From: CAYXOX01 sp964466745
Lineage (GTDB): Bacteria > Pseudomonadota > Alphaproteobacteria > Rhodobacterales > Rhodobacteraceae
Length of the DNA stretch: 15,982 nt
Assembly (NCBI GenBank): GCA_964466745.1
Contig: CAYXOX010000059.1
Span: 1 to 15,982 of the forward strand
Direction of reading: 5' to 3'
Below, piece after piece: positions 13,783 to 15,982 of the stretch. Below the pieces are notes generated by a model, which was not told the DNA's origin, did no database searches, and saw only the letters and a list, made by a program, of their open reading frames with translations. How positions within the stretch are numbered: the first letter of the stretch is position 1; every line of letters starts with the position of its first letter. The translations under genes were made by a program, and so were the position numbers.

Positions 13783-14598
13783 TCAGAGGTCTCCGAAAGC
13801 GGCCATGGCGGCGTCGGCGTAGTGTGTGAGCGCGATCACGTCGGCCCCGACGCTGAGGAAGTTGTAGCCCATGTCGGCGTGGCGCCCGATGGCGGGCTGG
13901 GCGCAGACGGTGGCGGCGATCTTGCCGGCCCTGCGCGCCACCTCGGCGACCCGCCGCCGGACCTTCTCCACCTCCGGGTGATCGATCTGGCCGGGGATGC
14001 CGAGGGCGACGGAGTAGTCGCCCGGGCCGAAGAACAGCGCATCGACGCCCTCGATCTCGGCGATCTCCTCGATATGCGGCACCGCCTCGGGATCCTCGAT
14101 CTGGTGAAAGACGAAGCGCTCGCTGTTGGCCTGGGAGAGGTAATCGGTCAGACCCAGCCGCGTGAAGCGCGCGTCCGCGTTGCCACCATCCACCGCGCGG
14201 CGGCCGACGGGCGCGAACTTCGTCGCGTCGCGCACCGCGCGGGCGTCCTCGGGGCCCATCACGTGGGGCACGATCAGGCCCGCCGCGTCCATCTCGAGCC
14301 CGCGCACGTAGTCGGAGTAGCTTCCGCGGGCGACCCTCAGAACGAGGTCCACGTCGTGGAGCGCTGCGGCGCGGATCTGGTGCTCCACCTCGCCCCAGCC
14401 GGCGCCGACGTGCTCCATGCAGGCCCAGATGGCGTCGGGCCGCGCGCTGGCGAAGATCTCGGCCACCCTCGGATCGGTGGTGTTCAGCTTGAGGCAGCGG
14501 GCGACCTTTCCGGCGCGGATGGTCCGCAGGACCCGGCTGGGGCGCATGGATACGGCGGCGCCGGGGCGATTGGCATAGGGGGCGGTGGGGTCTGGCAT
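13783..14598 (-). CDS. HpcH/HpaI-type class II aldolase
   Basis: Metal-dependent retro-aldolase of 271 residues, of the family that splits 2-keto-3-deoxy sugar acids or 4-hydroxy-2-oxo acids into pyruvate (or glyoxylate-type products) and an aldehyde. Visible sites: Glu62-His63 in WACMEHVG, Arg88 in LRVARG, metal ligands Glu168 (HQIEDPE) and Asp194 (FGPGDYS), which are 26 residues apart as in HpcH/HpaI enzymes, and the conserved LIVPHV segment. The start ATG at 14598 gives a normal length; ATG at 14547 is a possible alternative, and extension to 14775 would run into non-coding sequence. It is followed after 2 bases by the PLP enzyme, and lies 216 bases after the SDR gene on the same strand. 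The pairing suggests cleavage of a hydroxy-keto acid made by the upstream dehydrogenases. The substrate is inferred only. Confidence 0.88.
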   Translation of the reverse strand: MPDPTAPYANRPGAAVSMRPSRVLRTIRAGKVARCLKLNTTDPRVAEIFASARPDAIWACMEHVGAGWGEVEHQIRAAALHDVDLVLRVARGSYSDYVRGLEMDAAGLIVPHVMGPEDARAVRDATKFAPVGRRAVDGGNADARFTRLGLTDYLSQANSERFVFHQIEDPEAVPHIEEIAEIEGVDALFFGPGDYSVALGIPGQIDHPEVEKVRRRVAEVARRAGKIAATVCAQPAIGRHADMGYNFLSVGADVIALTHYADAAMAAFGDL

Positions 14599-14814
14599 GT
14601 CAGGGTCTGCCTTGCAATTGGTGATGGGGCGATCGCGATCGGTGCGGGCGCAGGAGGCCAGCGGCCGTCCTGCCGGCATTGGCGGGAAGCGCGCACCCTC
14701 GGCTGCGCCCGGGCGAAGTGCCCTGCCCCTGTGCTCCGCAGGGCGGCAACCCGGGCAACGCCGGCTGGCCCTCACGGCCGTGTCGTGCGCTTCGAAGGGA
14801 GACAGATGATCCGC
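14599..14814. other. Spacer between co-directional minus-strand genes
   Basis: This 216-base gap holds no recognisable gene. It contains a perfect palindrome CGATCGCGATCG (14630-14641), close to the aldolase start, and a GCCCTG/CAGGGC inverted repeat around 14730-14755. Either could be regulatory, but in sequence this rich in GC neither is strong evidence. An internal promoter for the aldolase-PLP enzyme pair is possible; I could not identify its boxes. Confidence 0.4.
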
Positions 14815-15603
14815 TCATTTCGCTGTATACCCGCCGTCCACCGGGATGTTCGCCCCGGTGATGTAGGCCGAGGCATCGGACGCGAGAAAGACGACCGCGC
14901 CCTTCAGATCGGTGTCGTTGGCCATGCGGCCGAGCTGGGTGCGTGCGCTGTAGGCGGCCACGAAGGGAGCGGGCTGGCCATTGAAGAAGCCCCCCGGCGC
15001 GAGGCAGTTCACCCGGATGCCGCGCGGCCCGAGGATGCTGGCCGCCCAGCGGGTGAAGTTCTGCATGCCGCCCTTCTCGTAGAAGTAGACGGGCGAGGGG
15101 TTGGCGTGCATGTCGGTGCCCGCGTAATTTGCCGGCTCGACCCCGACGGTGCCCATCATCGAGCCGATGTTGACGATCGAGCCCCCACCGCGGGGGGCCA
15201 TGCCCTCGGCCACCGCGTGGGTAAGGTAGAAGAGCGCCGAGGCGTTGATCCTCAGCGAGCGGTCGTAGGCGGCCATCGGGCCGCCCCAGATCGCCTCCGG
15301 CTGGCGGGTGACCGCGTTGTTCACGAGGATATCCGCGCCGCCGGCCTCCTCGCTGATGCGCGCAACCAGCGCGTCGATGCTGTGCTCGTCGTCGAGGTCG
15401 AGCGGCAGGGCACGCACGTCGTGGCCGCGGGCGCGCTCCTCCCGTGCCACGGCCTCCAGCGCCTCGATGCCGCGCGCCGCGATCACTACCGCCGCGCCGG
15501 CCTCCGCCAGCCCGGCGGTGATCTGGCGCCCGTAGAGCCCGGCGCCGCCCGTCACGAGCGCGATCTTGCCCTTCAGCGAGAGCATTTCCCTCACGTCAGC
15601 CAT
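14815..15603 (-). CDS. SDR family oxidoreductase with atypical active-site region
   Basis: NAD(P)-dependent dehydrogenase of 262 residues. The cofactor loop is VTGGAGLYG (17-25), the NNAG motif is NNAV (95-98), and the catalytic residues appear to be Ser148 (NIGS) and Tyr173-Lys177 (YFYEK). The Ser-Tyr distance is 25 rather than the usual 13, because of an inserted segment (VEPANYAGTDMHANPS) that may shape the substrate pocket. The C-terminus YITGANIPVDGGYTAK is canonical. ATG at 15603 is chosen: it overlaps the end of the Gfo/Idh/MocA gene by 8 bases and has GGAGG just upstream. It probably acts with that oxidoreductase on the same polyol or sugar acid, feeding the HpcH-type aldolase. The substrate is unknown. 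Confidence 0.9.
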   Translation of the reverse strand: MADVREMLSLKGKIALVTGGAGLYGRQITAGLAEAGAAVVIAARGIEALEAVAREERARGHDVRALPLDLDDEHSIDALVARISEEAGGADILVNNAVTRQPEAIWGGPMAAYDRSLRINASALFYLTHAVAEGMAPRGGGSIVNIGSMMGTVGVEPANYAGTDMHANPSPVYFYEKGGMQNFTRWAASILGPRGIRVNCLAPGGFFNGQPAPFVAAYSARTQLGRMANDTDLKGAVVFLASDASAYITGANIPVDGGYTAK

Positions 15604-15982
15604 CGGCTGCCTCCGTTGCTGCCAGGATCTCCGGGATCGACACGGGCGCGCCGCCGGCCTTCCGGCTCTCGATGCCGGCAATCACGAGTGCCATCAGTTC
15701 CCGCGTTTCGGCCCAGGGGACGGGTGCGATGCCCGTGCGCAGCCATTCCACGAAGGCGGCGAGCTGCGCCCGGAAGGCGTGGTAGGTGTCGGTCGAGCGC
15801 AGCACGGTTCCGCCCTCGGTGCCGGCCAGCGTGAGAAAGCCCGCGCCCCCCACGATGCCTTTAAGTATTTGTATATCGCCGTCAATTCGCAGGCATTCCA
15901 TGTTTTTGAGGACTGGAATAACCTCTGGGTCAAAGTCTCCCCTTATTCTCATTGACGGTAGAGGATCTATAAGCTCTCTCCA
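15596..15982 (-). CDS. Gfo/Idh/MocA family oxidoreductase, partial (C-terminal 128 residues)
   Basis: The C-terminal end of an NAD(P)-dependent sugar/inositol-type dehydrogenase; the Rossmann domain is beyond the right edge. The frame is open from the last base to the TGA at 15598-15596, so the internal ATG at 15952 is not the true start. The family is read from the GGAGFLTLAGTEGGTVL beta-sheet segment, HAFRAQLAAFVEWLRTG, and the ending TRELMALVIAGIESRKAGG with PVSIPEIL, which match the usual C-terminal helix of this family. It overlaps the downstream SDR start by 8 bases (GATGGCTGA), indicating coupling. Codons from about 15860 to the edge are strikingly A+T-rich (GAT ATA CAA ATA CTT AAA), unlike all neighbours, while the protein frame stays open. 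The family call is moderately sure because the cofactor domain is missing. Confidence 0.75.
   Translation of the reverse strand, partial: WRELIDPLPSMRIRGDFDPEVIPVLKNMECLRIDGDIQILKGIVGGAGFLTLAGTEGGTVLRSTDTYHAFRAQLAAFVEWLRTGIAPVPWAETRELMALVIAGIESRKAGGAPVSIPEILAATEAADG

Noticed and set aside
12413..13822. 469-codon open frame on the plus strand
   Set aside because: Antisense to the D-serine-dehydratase-like gene, which has the PLP lysine and HxC motif in the right places.
14630..14641. CGATCGCGATCG palindrome as a regulator operator
   Set aside because: Single occurrence in a GC-rich spacer with no matching copy at another promoter; it does not resemble the TGTTATCAT sites.
14599..14775. Upstream extension of the HpcH-type aldolase
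   Set aside because: The extra 59 residues are non-conserved and the family-like length begins at 14598.
13822..15834. 670-codon open frame on the plus strand
   Set aside because: Antisense shadow of the aldolase, SDR and Gfo/Idh genes; its composition is low-complexity and it crosses three well-supported genes.
1..15982. CRISPR arrays, tRNA or rRNA genes
   Set aside because: No regularly spaced direct repeats, and no cloverleaf or conserved rRNA segments were seen in reading the window.

Overview
The window is very GC-rich, with tightly packed genes in metabolic operons. The families present (SulP, MlrC, SDR, RidA, HpcH aldolase, Gfo/Idh/MocA) and a hairpin followed by a GTATTT intergenic element point to an alphaproteobacterium, most likely Rhodobacteraceae. 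That placement is an inference from composition and gene content. No rRNA, tRNA or CRISPR array was seen.

Layout, left to right. (1) 1-674, minus strand: N-terminal part of a SulP-type anion permease, running off the left edge. (2) 675-1073: non-coding, hairpin-rich spacer. (3) 1074-2429, plus strand: cyclic-amide hydrolase of the dihydropyrimidinase/allantoinase group with an altered metal motif. (4) 2676-7544, plus strand: a tightly coupled three-gene operon of an MlrC-family protein, an intracellular Asp-box (sialidase-like) protein, and an MFS transporter fused to a C-terminal HEAT-repeat domain. (5) 7546-8561: an IS481-type insertion sequence with a frameshifted transposase, inserted against the stop codon of the transporter gene. 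(6) 8746-9921, minus strand: a NagA-like deacetylase, divergent from (7) 9967-12181, plus strand: an SDR, an AraR-type GntR/LacI hybrid regulator and a RidA protein. (8) 12182-12499: convergent spacer holding terminator-like elements. (9) 12500-15982, minus strand: a D-serine-dehydratase-like PLP enzyme, an HpcH/HpaI aldolase, an SDR, and the C-terminal end of a Gfo/Idh/MocA oxidoreductase cut by the right edge.

The strongest systems-level signal is a shared palindrome of the type TGTTATCATnnTAAnn. It lies inside the predicted promoter of the mlrC operon (2603-2617) and between the divergent nagA-like and SDR genes (9941-9956), spaced within sigma70-like -35/-10 boxes. The GntR/LacI hybrid regulator encoded next to the second site is the obvious candidate to bind both. 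This would join MlrC, the Asp-box protein, the MFS-HEAT transporter, the NagA-like deacetylase, SDR, regulator and RidA into one regulon for uptake and catabolism of an unidentified, probably N-acylated or amide-containing sugar-like compound. The minus-strand genes at the right (Gfo/Idh, SDR, HpcH aldolase, PLP enzyme) look like a second catabolic set, oxidation followed by retro-aldol cleavage, that may handle the same or a related substrate. The substrate cannot be read from the sequence.

Two other oddities are noted. The last ~120 bases have a sharp drop in GC content inside an otherwise continuous reading frame. The IS element has no transposase stop of its own: the frame would end at the CTAG target, which also supplies the stop of the transporter gene on the other strand.
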